DNA of 64,000 bases from assembly GCF_017897595.1 (NCBI RefSeq), contig NZ_JAGKIK010000006.1, positions 1 to 64,000 on the forward strand, read 5' to 3'. Below the pieces are notes generated by a model. The model was not told where the DNA came from and made no database searches. It worked only from the letters and a program-made list of their open reading frames with translations. Below are positions 53,955 through 62,193 of this stretch, one piece after another. This DNA is from Aquimarina sp. U1-2. Its GTDB lineage: Bacteria > Bacteroidota > Bacteroidia > Flavobacteriales > Flavobacteriaceae. Every line of letters begins with the position of its first letter. Within the stretch, counting starts at the first letter, position 1. The position numbers were made by a program, and so were the translations under genes.

Positions 53955-54718
53955 CTTTTCATATTTCTAACTTCAGAAGTAAGGGCCACCATAGCTTCTT
54001 GCAGTTGTTTAATACTCGCAGTATCAGAATTGGCATCAATATTAAAACTTAATTTACTATTTACTTCCCAAAGTTCAATAACCTGATGCGTTTGAATATT
54101 GTATGGTAAATACTCGGCATTTAATGAAATTAAAGTAAGTACCGAAGCATCTTCATTTTTCCTGATTTTTTTAACGACAACGCTATCTTCAAGAACAACA
54201 ACACAAATTACGTGGTTACCAATTTCAGAAAGATTATTAACAGCTTTGCCAATCACCCATTCTTTAGGTTCTAAAAGAGGCATCATACTATCACCTTCTA
54301 CTTGAAAACCACGATACGTAGCATTTCTATATTCTGGTAAAGGGATATCAAACGCCGGCAGTTGCTGATACCAATCTACATCCTGAACATTATGAGGATA
54401 GCCTGCTGCCGCTTTAATAGTAACCAAAACTATATTCTCGTTATTTTGAGAATCTATAGTGATCACTTTGGGGGATACATCCCCTTGGTACAATTGAATT
54501 TTTTTCTGGTTACTCTCACCAAACAACCAAAGCGGATTAACATTAAATTCTTGTAACAATTTGGCTACGACTTTACCAGAAATTTTCGTTTTTCCCCGTT
54601 CAATATCTGCAGTAGAATTTTTGATTTGCAGCACTTGGGCAAAATCAGATTGGGTATAATGATTTTCTTCGCGAATTTGTTTAAATCGCTTAATGGTTTG
54701 GTCAGTTATAGTATCCAT
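53951..54718 (-). CDS. LexA-like repressor: XRE helix-turn-helix with S24 peptidase domain
   Basis: A 255-residue repressor. The N-terminal HTH (about 8-60) has FKQIREENHYTQSDFAQVLQIKNSTADIERGK. A linker precedes an S24 self-cleaving domain: cleavage-type Ala-Gly at about 105-106 (KAAAGYP), nucleophile Ser144 (VEGDSMMPLL), and a lysine near 183-184 (VVVKKIR). The coiled C-terminus (IKQLQEAMVALTSEVRN) may help dimerisation. Such proteins block DNA damage genes and cleave themselves when RecA is activated. It is divergent from three DNA-repair genes with GGAA-N3-TTCC palindromes between, so self-regulation and control of the cassette are likely. This function is inferred. Confidence 0.88.
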   Translation of the reverse strand: MDTITDQTIKRFKQIREENHYTQSDFAQVLQIKNSTADIERGKTKISGKVVAKLLQEFNVNPLWLFGESNQKKIQLYQGDVSPKVITIDSQNNENIVLVTIKAAAGYPHNVQDVDWYQQLPAFDIPLPEYRNATYRGFQVEGDSMMPLLEPKEWVIGKAVNNLSEIGNHVICVVVLEDSVVVKKIRKNEDASVLTLISLNAEYLPYNIQTHQVIELWEVNSKLSFNIDANSDTASIKQLQEAMVALTSEVRNMKS

Positions 54719-54869
54719 ACATTCAGGATTTTTAATTAGTATTTCACCTGTACTTTATTCTGTTCTGTAGTTTGTGCTACTATACTTATTTTTTTTATTC
54801 TAACAAGATCGACTTGCTATTTGACACAATTTAAGGATTTGGGATAATCAGTAACAAAGATAAAAGATT

Positions 54870-54943
54870 TTGGAATATTTCCAATTTTAACATAATTATA
54901 TTTCAATATATATGGAAAATTTCCATAAATTTGGAAAAATTAC
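54870..54943. promoter_or_regulatory. Palindromic operator cluster between repressor and repair cassette
   Basis: Two perfect palindromes of form GGAA-N3-TTCC: TTGGAATATTTCCAA (54870-54884) and TATGGAAAATTTCCATA (54911-54927), and a half-conserved third, TTTGGAAAAATTAC (54930-54943). They sit between the divergent S24 repressor and DUF559 nuclease genes, and the third ends 17 bp before the chosen ATG. They are the natural binding sites for the repressor. The binding itself is not shown. Confidence 0.7.
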
Positions 54944-54960
54944 AAGATACTTTGTTTCTT

Positions 54961-55344
54961 ATGACCACACAAATACTCCCACTTTATCGTAAAAAACCCG
55001 AAGATCGTATAAAACACACTTTGGATAATACTATAAAATCCACCAACCTTCTTGCTACTAAGTTATATCAAAAGGGGTATGAATTTCAAAAAAATCATCA
55101 TATTGATACTTACAACTTTGATTTTTATTGCCCAAAATTAAAAATAGCGATAGAAATAGATGGATATACTCATGAGTTTGAGGACATTTATAACCTAGAT
55201 GCTACCAAAAAACTATACATCTCATTTTTGGATATTACTGTGCTTAGATTTTCAGATTATCAAATCCTTGTCGATATTGATCAAGTTCTTAGAACCATAA
55301 AGAATCAGGTGTTCATAGCCTCATTATCATCCTATGTCGTTTGA
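54961..55344 (+). CDS. DUF559 domain protein (Vsr-like nuclease fold)
   Basis: About 127 residues. It has YNFDFYCPKLKIAIEIDGYTHEF (about 59-81), the Vsr/restriction-endonuclease-like core in which the Asp/Glu/Asp set lies in FDFYCPKLKIAIEIDG, and ITVLRFSDYQILVDIDQVL toward the end. Members are predicted single-domain nucleases. I chose the ATG at 54961; the frame extends to a TTG at 54931, but that start lies inside the third operator palindrome. It overlaps the following radical SAM gene by 11 bp, so translation is coupled. Confidence 0.85.
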   Translation: MTTQILPLYRKKPEDRIKHTLDNTIKSTNLLATKLYQKGYEFQKNHHIDTYNFDFYCPKLKIAIEIDGYTHEFEDIYNLDATKKLYISFLDITVLRFSDYQILVDIDQVLRTIKNQVFIASLSSYVV

Positions 55345-56596
55345 CCGTATTAAAGAAAAACTCTCCATCTTAGCCGATGCGGCTAAGTATGATGTTTCAT
55401 GCGCAAGTAGTGGTGGTAAGCGAGCAAATCATAACAAAGGTCTTGGCACCAATACTGGTATGGGCATCTGCCATAGTTACACAGAGGATGGGCGCTGTGT
55501 TTCTTTATTAAAAATCCTTCTTACCAATCATTGTATTTATGATTGCGCATACTGTATTACTCGTAAAAGTAATGACATTAAACGAGCTGCTTTCAAAATT
55601 CAAGAAGTTGTAGATCTTACCATTAATTTTTATAGAAGAAATTATATAGAAGGGCTATTTTTAAGTTCAGGTATTTTTAAAAATGCCGATTATACGATGG
55701 AACGCCTTGTTTCTGTTGCAAAAAAACTTCGGTTAGAAGAAAACTTTAATGGGTATATTCATCTTAAATCTATTCCAGGAGCTAGTGATGAATTAATGAG
55801 AGAAGCTGGGTTGTATGCAGATCGCTTAAGTGTTAATATAGAAATACCAACAGTATCAGGTCTTAAATTATTAGCTCCAGATAAAAAACATGAAGATTTT
55901 ATCAAACCCATGAAAAAGGTTAAAGATGAAATTATTCAGTATAAAGCTGAAAAAAAAATCATAAAAAGCACACCTAGATTTGCTCCTGCCGGGCAAAGTA
56001 CACAAATGATTATCGGAGCTACAGGAGAGAGTGATCGAGATATTATGTATTCTGCGTCGTACTACTACAAAGAATTTAATATGAAACGAGTCTACTATTC
56101 GGGCTACGTACCTGTACTCGCCGACGATAGATTACCATCATTAGGTACCGAAGTCCCGATCCTTAGGGAAAATAGACTTTATCAAACAGATTGGCTCCTT
56201 AGATTTTATGGATTCTCTGTTCATGAAATTTTGAATGAATCGAATAAGTATCTCGAACTTGACATAGATCCCAAATTGAGCTGGGCGCTTCGTAATCTAG
56301 ATCTATTCCCTATTGATATCAACAAGGCCGATAAACGAATGATAGCACGCGTACCAGGTATAGGTTTGAAATCGGTACACAAAATAGTGCAAGCCAGAAC
56401 ATTTAGAAAATTAGATTGGTCGCATTTAAAAGCTATTGGTATCGCGTTAAATAGAGCCCAGTACTTTATCATATGCAATTCGAAAGATTTTTATAAAAAG
56501 GATCATTCTGAAACAATACTTAAAAGACTCATATTAAAAACATCAAACAGTAAATATAAAAAGCATTTTAACCAACAATTAAGCCTATTCTCATAA
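55334..56596 (+). CDS. Putative DNA modification/repair radical SAM protein
   Basis: A 420-residue protein resembling the TIGR03916-type radical SAM family. The 4Fe-4S-binding C-x3-C-x2-C is in LTNHCIYDCAYCI (about 68-80), preceded by the diagnostic SCASSGGKRANHNKGLGTNTGMGICHSY. The C-terminus contains a helix-hairpin-helix-like MIARVPGIGLKSVHKIV that could bind DNA. The family is paired with a DUF4130 protein in many genomes and is thought to act in DNA repair; its reaction is unknown. It is the second gene of the cassette under the GGAA operators. Confidence 0.92.
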   Translation: MSFDRIKEKLSILADAAKYDVSCASSGGKRANHNKGLGTNTGMGICHSYTEDGRCVSLLKILLTNHCIYDCAYCITRKSNDIKRAAFKIQEVVDLTINFYRRNYIEGLFLSSGIFKNADYTMERLVSVAKKLRLEENFNGYIHLKSIPGASDELMREAGLYADRLSVNIEIPTVSGLKLLAPDKKHEDFIKPMKKVKDEIIQYKAEKKIIKSTPRFAPAGQSTQMIIGATGESDRDIMYSASYYYKEFNMKRVYYSGYVPVLADDRLPSLGTEVPILRENRLYQTDWLLRFYGFSVHEILNESNKYLELDIDPKLSWALRNLDLFPIDINKADKRMIARVPGIGLKSVHKIVQARTFRKLDWSHLKAIGIALNRAQYFIICNSKDFYKKDHSETILKRLILKTSNSKYKKHFNQQLSLFS

Positions 56597-56607
56597 ATTA
56601 AGAAGCT

Positions 56608-57381
56608 ATGAATCCACAAACGATTTTACTTTATGATGGAACATTTGATGGATTTTTAACATGTGTTTTTACGGTATATGATCAAAATATTTCAGATGTG
56701 GTCATACAGCATTACCATCTTGATCACAATCAATTGTTTTCGGTCATTGAGGATGTGATTACTCAAAAACACCTAGCTCATCGCGTTTGGAAAGGTTTTA
56801 AAGAAAAAACGACAAAAAATGAACAAAATGACTTTTTTAAAGCGTTTTTGAGTGAAATTAAAGGTGTCGAGAATACATTATTGAGTTATATGAGATCCAT
56901 TTTTAATAGAAAATCAATTAAAACTATCGATTTCAGCAATAAAGATATTCTTAAAATAAGTCAGGTAGCTCGCATGGTAGCAAGAGAAAAACATAGAATG
57001 GAGGCATTTGTAAGATTTCAACTAACCAAAGATGAAATCTATGTGGCTACCGTTGCTCCCGATTTTAATGTGCTACCCCTAATTATAAAGCATTTTAGGG
57101 ATCGCTACGCCGATCAAAAGTGGCTTATATTTGATACTTCCAGAAACTATGGAATTTTTTACAACCTAAAAACTGTAGAAATGATACGTTTTGAAGATAA
57201 AAAAGGATTGGATCCCAAGTGTATTTCAAAAAACCATAATCTACAAGAATCCAATTTTCAGGAGTTATGGAATGTGTATTACAAAAACGTCAATATTTCA
57301 TCTCGAAATAATAAAAAATTACATGAACAACATCTTCCTAAACGATATTGGAAATACCTTACTGAAAAAAATGGTATGTAA
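56608..57381 (+). CDS. DUF4130 / TIGR03915-type putative DNA metabolism protein
   Basis: A 257-residue protein of the family paired with the preceding radical SAM protein. It begins TILLYDGTFDGFLTCVFTVYD and has VWKGFKEKT, KISQVARMVAREKHRMEAFVRFQLTKDEIYVATVAPDFNVLPLIIKHFRDRYADQKWLIFDTSRNYGIFYN and a C-terminal LHEQHLPKRYWKYLTEK. Members are linked to uracil-DNA glycosylase-type proteins in other genomes; function is unknown. It starts 11 bp after the radical SAM gene, completing the cassette. Confidence 0.92.
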   Translation: MNPQTILLYDGTFDGFLTCVFTVYDQNISDVVIQHYHLDHNQLFSVIEDVITQKHLAHRVWKGFKEKTTKNEQNDFFKAFLSEIKGVENTLLSYMRSIFNRKSIKTIDFSNKDILKISQVARMVAREKHRMEAFVRFQLTKDEIYVATVAPDFNVLPLIIKHFRDRYADQKWLIFDTSRNYGIFYNLKTVEMIRFEDKKGLDPKCISKNHNLQESNFQELWNVYYKNVNISSRNNKKLHEQHLPKRYWKYLTEKNGM

Positions 57382-57539
57382 TTACCCATCTCTTTACCAT
57401 TATAAAAACGCGCTTTTGCAGTACCATATCCTAGCCTATCTCACTTAAAGTGTGGATTTTTTCCCCATTAAATTTTTTAATTAAACGAAATAAAGTCTTA
57501 TGTTTGACGTTAATAACCAATTAACTATATCTATTTATT

Positions 57540-57872
57540 ATGAAAAAAGTAATTTTAGGAGCTTTGGCTTTAACGTTTGCTATTTCTGTTTCCTCTTGTA
57601 GAGAAACTGCCAATAAAGCTGAAGAGGCTGCAGATAATGCTGAAAACGCAATCGAAAATGCAGCTCAAGAAACCGCAGAAGCTACAGAAAATGCTTTAGA
57701 AAAAGCTGGAGAAGCAATCAACGAAGCTGGAGAAGCGCTTGAAAACGCTGGCGAACAGGCAGGAGAAGCTGCTGAAAAAGCGGTAGACGAAGCTGACAAA
57801 GCTTTAGAAAAAGCAGGAGATGCTCTTGAGAAAGCAGGAAGAGATACCAAAGACGCTATCAAAAAAGATTGA
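57540..57872 (+). CDS. Alanine-rich repeat lipoprotein
   Basis: A 110-residue protein with a lipoprotein signal peptide (ILGALALTFAISVSSC, lipobox VSSC, lipidated Cys about 20). The remainder is a low-complexity helical repeat rich in A, E, N, K and G with an 11-residue-like period (AENALEKAGEAINEAGEALENAGEQAGEAAEKAVDEADKALEKAGDAL), resembling LEA or apolipoprotein-type amphipathic helices. It is likely anchored in a membrane and may stabilise the envelope under stress. A strong terminator follows; it is a single gene. Confidence 0.88.
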   Translation: MKKVILGALALTFAISVSSCRETANKAEEAADNAENAIENAAQETAEATENALEKAGEAINEAGEALENAGEQAGEAAEKAVDEADKALEKAGDALEKAGRDTKDAIKKD

Positions 57873-57901
57873 TAAATCTTTTTTTGTATAGTTCAAAATT
57901 T

Positions 57902-57936
57902 AAAGCCACTCTTTACGTACAAAGAGTGGCTTTTTT
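57902..57936 (+). terminator. Intrinsic terminator after the lipoprotein gene
   Basis: AAAGCCACTCTTT pairs with AAAGAGTGGCTTT (13 bp perfect, 6-nt loop) followed by TTT. It is bidirectional in form and also lies before the convergent nitroreductase gene's end. Confidence 0.95.
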
Positions 57937-57962
57937 ATAAAGTATTGCAGTAAGCCTTTTCT

Positions 57963-58541
57963 CTAATCTTCTAACCACTTAATTTTATCCTCTATTGATC
58001 CGCGTTTTGATGATAATTCTTCTTTTACATCATAATTCCCTAAATAGAAAAATCCTAAACATCGTTCACCTTCTTCAAAATCGAAAAAATCTCCCATATG
58101 TTCTATTAATTTAGGACTACTCCAATAACTTCCTACTCCGTGAGCGGTACACAACAACCACATATTTTGAACTGCCATTGCCGTTGCCGCCACTTCTTCC
58201 CATTCTGGCACTCTACTTTTGATATCACGTTGCATACAAATAGCAATAATAGCACTTACTGCCTTACAATTGTCTGTAATTTTTTTGTGTTTAAAAGGTG
58301 AAAAATCGGCATTAGATGTAATGTCGGTATACGTATCAGCTAAAAATTCTCCAAGTCTATTTTTCGCACCCCCTTGAATTATCTTAAAGCGCCATGGCTG
58401 TGTTAACCTATGCGTAGGAGCCCAGTTCGCATGTTCTATTAACAATTGAATAAATTCTTTAGACACAGGAATCGTATTGTATTGAGAAGGAAAAACAGAT
58501 CTTCTGCTTTTAATAATTTCATGTATATCTGTATGAATCAT
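57963..58541 (-). CDS. Nitroreductase family protein
   Basis: A protein of about 192 residues of the FMN-dependent nitroreductase fold. It has IHEIIKSRRSVFPSQYNTIPVSKEFIQLLIEHANWAPTHRLTQPWRF (FMN phosphate arginines), a central VAATAMAVQNMWLLCTAHGVGSYWSSP and GERCLGFFYLGNYDVKE. It is likely to reduce nitro compounds or quinones with NAD(P)H. I chose the ATG giving MIHTDIHEII; an in-frame ATG five codons upstream is less supported. It stands alone between the lipoprotein gene and a pentapeptide-repeat gene. Confidence 0.93.
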   Translation of the reverse strand: MIHTDIHEIIKSRRSVFPSQYNTIPVSKEFIQLLIEHANWAPTHRLTQPWRFKIIQGGAKNRLGEFLADTYTDITSNADFSPFKHKKITDNCKAVSAIIAICMQRDIKSRVPEWEEVAATAMAVQNMWLLCTAHGVGSYWSSPKLIEHMGDFFDFEEGERCLGFFYLGNYDVKEELSSKRGSIEDKIKWLED

Positions 58542-58687
58542 TATGTTTTTTAACAAAGTTATTACTATTCTATATAAATGATGACAGCAATTATCATTTA
58601 TTTAACCCATTTAAACCTTAGAAAAGGGATGATCCTTATACCAAATCTACCATAAAATAGCACAAATCTCCTTGTTCATTTTCCCTC

Positions 58688-59809
58688 CTACTTCTTTAAA
58701 ACGAGCTTAAACTGCTGTTTTCCTTGTTTTTTAATCATGTAACGATCTCTAATATCATCTGCGCCCTCAAGACCTAATTCATCAATGTATGTTATCCAAT
58801 CCTGACGGTCTACGATGGCATTATCTAATAGGACATCAGTTAGGATGGCATTGTCTAATTTGGTCGCCCATAATGTTGCTTCAGAAAGATCGGCTCCACT
58901 TAAATCTGCACCAAAAAGATTAGCGTTAGTAAGATCTGCACTCAGCAGTTCAGCCATTTTTAAATTGGCATTAGTAAGTCTTGCCCTCTTTAAAATAGCA
59001 TCAGAGAGGTTGATGCCGCTCATTTGAGCTTCTTTAAGTTCTGCTCTTTCTAGGTTGGCTGCTGGCATTTGCGCTCGGGACAGATCAGAATAGTCTAGTC
59101 GGGCATATTTAAGGTTTACACCTCTGCCCAAATTTACTTTCCGAAGATCGGTATATGTAAAGTCTGCCGAGTTTAAGATGTCTCTTGAAGATTCGGTACC
59201 TAAATCACTTTGTAATAGACTAAACAAAAGTTGTCCACGTTCAGGACTAATCGGTTTTTCGATTAATGTATTGTTTTCTAAAAATCTATAAGGTTTCATG
59301 GCCATGCATAAACTGATAATTCTAGCTTGTAACGTTTTGCTTATGTTTCGACCTCCTGAACCTTTGTATTTTAATTCCTCGTTAAAATCAGACAATACAT
59401 CACTCATTACAAAAACCAAGGATGATCTACGGTCTGCTTCTACCAGCCTGTTTTGATTTTCAATAAATCTATTTTGATTCATCAACAATTTGGTTTGAAA
59501 CACTAAAACTGCTGCTGGAATTACTGCTACCAGAAAAGCAAATAACCCAATCCTGGTAAACCGCCAAATCACGCTTGAAGAAACATCTGAAACGGTATCT
59601 ACAGAAACCGTTTTATATTCTTTATACTCATGAATTGCATTGCTTATGCTATTTTTAAGTTTCTTACCAAAAATCGGAACGCTGGATCTTTTCAATAACC
59701 ACCATTTTAACCTTCTTTTTTTAAGTTTAGCGGCATTGATTTGATCTAACTTATCCTGAAGTAGTTTGTTCTCTTTTTTTAACCGTTCAATATACGCTTG
59801 CTCGTTCAC
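58688..59809 (-). CDS. Membrane-anchored pentapeptide-repeat protein
   Basis: A 373-residue protein. It starts with a coiled coil (EQAYIERLKKENKLLQDKLDQI), then a basic region and one membrane segment (IGLFAFLVAVIPAAVLVF, about 91-108). A second coiled stretch follows. The last 150 residues are A(N/D)LXX pentapeptide repeats (ADLTNANLFGADLSGADL), which fold into a right-handed quadrilateral helix. A predicted single-span topology puts the repeat domain on one side of the membrane. The function is not known; it may be an interaction scaffold. Confidence 0.88.
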   Translation of the reverse strand: MNEQAYIERLKKENKLLQDKLDQINAAKLKKRRLKWWLLKRSSVPIFGKKLKNSISNAIHEYKEYKTVSVDTVSDVSSSVIWRFTRIGLFAFLVAVIPAAVLVFQTKLLMNQNRFIENQNRLVEADRRSSLVFVMSDVLSDFNEELKYKGSGGRNISKTLQARIISLCMAMKPYRFLENNTLIEKPISPERGQLLFSLLQSDLGTESSRDILNSADFTYTDLRKVNLGRGVNLKYARLDYSDLSRAQMPAANLERAELKEAQMSGINLSDAILKRARLTNANLKMAELLSADLTNANLFGADLSGADLSEATLWATKLDNAILTDVLLDNAIVDRQDWITYIDELGLEGADDIRDRYMIKKQGKQQFKLVLKK

Positions 59810-59948
59810 TGTACTATTAGATTTGGATATTAAACGATGAAGATATAAAAATTATTGGGTCTTTAAATACATTAGATTTCTAATCTGGCAGGATATGGGT
59901 GTGGTAGCAGACATTCAAAAAATATAAAATAAACTGATCTTATACGGT

Positions 59949-60173
59949 CTAAATAAGTCCTTTTTTTGTGAGTATATATACTAAAGAAATCAATGTTTTT
60001 GCCTCAAAACGTTTTTTCAACGCATTGATTCTATGTTCTATCGATCGAAGACTGTAAGGCTCAATATTATGTTTTTTAAGATATTTCGAAATTTCTACCT
60101 GAGTAAAACCGTCTTTCAACTTATTTATTATAAGTCTTTCATATTCATCAAATAGGACATCTTCTTGCTTCAT
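59949..60173 (-). CDS. Orphan helix-turn-helix DNA-binding domain (LuxR/GerE-like)
   Basis: A 74-residue protein consisting of little more than a helix-turn-helix of LuxR or sigma-region-4 type: ERLIINKLKDGFTQVEISKYLKKHNIEPYSLRSIEHRINALKKRFEAKTLISLVYIL. No receiver or sensor domain is fused. It is 308 bp before the AraC-BLUF gene's 3' end, with a dispersed repeat between, and could belong to a stress or light response, but that is a guess. Confidence 0.75.
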   Translation of the reverse strand: MKQEDVLFDEYERLIINKLKDGFTQVEISKYLKKHNIEPYSLRSIEHRINALKKRFEAKTLISLVYILTKKGLI

Positions 60174-60481
60174 TTCAAATTGTTATTCAAAATGCAAAAA
60201 TGACAAATTAATCCGTACCGATTTTATGGAAACCCGTAACTTCCTGAAGTTTTTAAAAGTGTCCCATAAAATTTGCTTGCTAATTGTTATATACCGCTGA
60301 AGATGAGCTCAAAAAGTGGAATTCAATTTCAATACTACTTAAGATGATATCATTAAACTCTAGTAAATTACCTCGGGGGTAAGCCCACGAAGTATGCGTT
60401 AAAAAAATTTTAGCTTCGAGGCAAGTCTAATAAGTAGTATATATAACCTTTGGCGATGCCAATAAAAGTTGTCAAAAATAA
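60174..60481. other. Intergenic region between the orphan HTH and AraC-BLUF gene 1
   Basis: No gene seen. Copy 3 of repeat family A occupies 60362-60467. The HTH promoter should lie in the left third, but I see no clear TAnnTTTG match. Confidence 0.5.
60362..60467 (+). repeat. Dispersed repeat family A, copy 3
   Basis: Starts AGTAAATTACCTCGGGGG and ends TTTGGCGATGCCAATAAA; the middle has CTTCGAGGCAAGTC. Aligned over about 105 bp with the copies at 22759 and 29565, but its right half is more diverged. It lies just beyond the stop codon of the first AraC-BLUF gene. Confidence 0.85.
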
Positions 60482-61927
60482 TTAAGCAGCTAGTTTTAGA
60501 ATAGTAAGCACCCTTCTCCACAAAATATCAGAAAATACTTCGTGATCCTCTGCTCCTTTCATAATTGGCTCAAGTTCGACAAACGATAAATCACCATCGA
60601 TCTTTACTCCGGCAGAAATATTACTATTCCCCAGATAGGCCATAGACCAATCACCAAATGTACGTTTCAGTTTAAATCCGGTATAAATAAGGGTAACATC
60701 GTAATGACGATCATCATTTTCGATTTCTCTATATAAATCTAGAATGTCCTTTTTATTGCCTTCTACTAATTGAAAAAAACTTTTTTTGAAATATATCAGT
60801 GCTCCTGTAATTCCGTTCTTCTTATTCTTTTCTTTTGACGTGGTAAGAATTGCCTCTAAATCATCTCTCTTTAGATTAGGTGCGGCTTTTGAGTGATAGC
60901 TCAACTCAAAAATAAGTCCTTGCTTTTCCATATTGAGCCTAAAAATCGAAGGTAAAATACCAAAGTATTCTTGAAATACTTGAGAAAAATAACTTCGACT
61001 AATAATACCAATTTTATAACAAACCTCTGACACAGACATGTCTGTAGACTGTAAAAGTTGCCTCGCCCGTTCCATTCGTAAACGCTGTATAAGACCGTTT
61101 ACAGATTCACCGTACAAAAAATTAAATCCTTCTTGAAGTTTTTTTGGATTTAAACCAGAAAAAGATGAAAGTTGATTGATAGTAATCTTTTTTTCTAAAC
61201 GATCTTTAATGTAATCTCCTAATTCTATTATTTTATTTAAATCATGACTCGATAGCATTCTTACTCCTTTATTTGATTTAAATTTTTCGTGGTGATGTAG
61301 CTGAGAGGCTAACGTATTTAAGATAGCACCTTCAGTAATGATAATCCCCAAAGTATCTACGCGTTTATTTTCGATAAGCACTCTAGAATATTGAGCTGTA
61401 CTAGGGTCTATTTCTCCAAAATACTTTTCTTTTTTATTCATCGAAAAATATTTTGATAAGTTGTTCATGGTAAGCTCAATACGCTTAGCTTTATCATCAT
61501 TAACTGACTTTAGTTTTTCGGGACTGAGAAAGATAATACTAATCTTAAGATGCACTTCTGCAGGTAACACAATCTCGTGACCCTCATTAAAACCACCCGA
61601 AAGAATCACATTCTGGTTTTGATGAATCTTATGGTGTGCCGGATCTGACGTGAATTTGTGTAGATAGTGCCCTTCTACGCAATAAATAAAATAGGTAGGC
61701 GTAATGTCTGTTTCCTTTTTTGTGAATTTAAGCTCCTTTGCCAGGCACACATTATACGTTTTTGCCGTTAAACCAGGAAACATTTGATAGGTTGAAATAT
61801 ACCCCTTTCCATGTTTGTTATCAAAATCTAAACATGCTAAATTGAAATCTTCAATAAAATCAGCTTCAAAATATTTAGACATTTGGCGCAACTGCTCAAT
61901 TTCATCATTCCTCTCGACGTGTAGCAT
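60482..61927 (-). CDS. AraC-type transcription factor with C-terminal BLUF blue-light sensor (paralogue 1)
   Basis: A 481-residue protein with three parts. Residues 1-220 form an N-terminal cupin-like region with the FPGLTAKTYNV/PTYFIYCVEGHYLHKF block. Residues about 229-330 are an AraC-type double helix-turn-helix (KITINQLSSFSGLNPKKL and MSVSEVCYKIGIISRSYFSQVFQEYFGILPS). Residues about 338-432 are a complete BLUF domain with the flavin-pocket residues Tyr344, Asn368, Gln386 and Trp427/Met429. The C-terminal 50 residues form helices. It should bind FAD, respond to blue light and bind DNA; target genes are unknown. The second paralogue lies immediately upstream. Confidence 0.93.
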   Translation of the reverse strand: MLHVERNDEIEQLRQMSKYFEADFIEDFNLACLDFDNKHGKGYISTYQMFPGLTAKTYNVCLAKELKFTKKETDITPTYFIYCVEGHYLHKFTSDPAHHKIHQNQNVILSGGFNEGHEIVLPAEVHLKISIIFLSPEKLKSVNDDKAKRIELTMNNLSKYFSMNKKEKYFGEIDPSTAQYSRVLIENKRVDTLGIIITEGAILNTLASQLHHHEKFKSNKGVRMLSSHDLNKIIELGDYIKDRLEKKITINQLSSFSGLNPKKLQEGFNFLYGESVNGLIQRLRMERARQLLQSTDMSVSEVCYKIGIISRSYFSQVFQEYFGILPSIFRLNMEKQGLIFELSYHSKAAPNLKRDDLEAILTTSKEKNKKNGITGALIYFKKSFFQLVEGNKKDILDLYREIENDDRHYDVTLIYTGFKLKRTFGDWSMAYLGNSNISAGVKIDGDLSFVELEPIMKGAEDHEVFSDILWRRVLTILKLAA

Positions 61928-62044
61928 AATTGTTACTAGTAATTTCGATTAAATTTTGGGATGAAATTAAGGTATTCCCTTAATACAATTAAGAACATTT
62001 TTAACACAAATAGAGAAACACTTTATTCGTGAAATGGGTAAAAA

Positions 62045-62065
62045 CGACCTTGAGGTAGTTCACTC
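62045..62065 (-). repeat. Fragment of repeat family A, inverted
   Basis: Read on the minus strand this 21-bp stretch, GAGTGAACTACCT followed by CAAGGTCG, resembles the start of family A (copy 1 has GAGTAAACTACCTTGGGG). Together with copy 3 it brackets AraC-BLUF gene 1 in inverted orientation. The match is short. Confidence 0.5.
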
Positions 62066-62193
62066 TTTTGAGGCACAAATAAATGTTGAAAATTTAAAGA
62101 TGACTATTGTAATATTATAAGGCGTAATAGATTTTGTAATGCATAATCCAGGTTTAACAATCGCGAGATAATTCGAGTTTAATTCATTTTGTA

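Noticed and set aside
53951..54718. Prophage CI-type repressor
   Set aside because: No integrase, phage structural or lysis genes flank it; the divergent genes are repair-like.
57665..57862. Ser/Ala-rich minus-strand frame
   Set aside because: It is the antisense shadow of the alanine-rich lipoprotein repeats.
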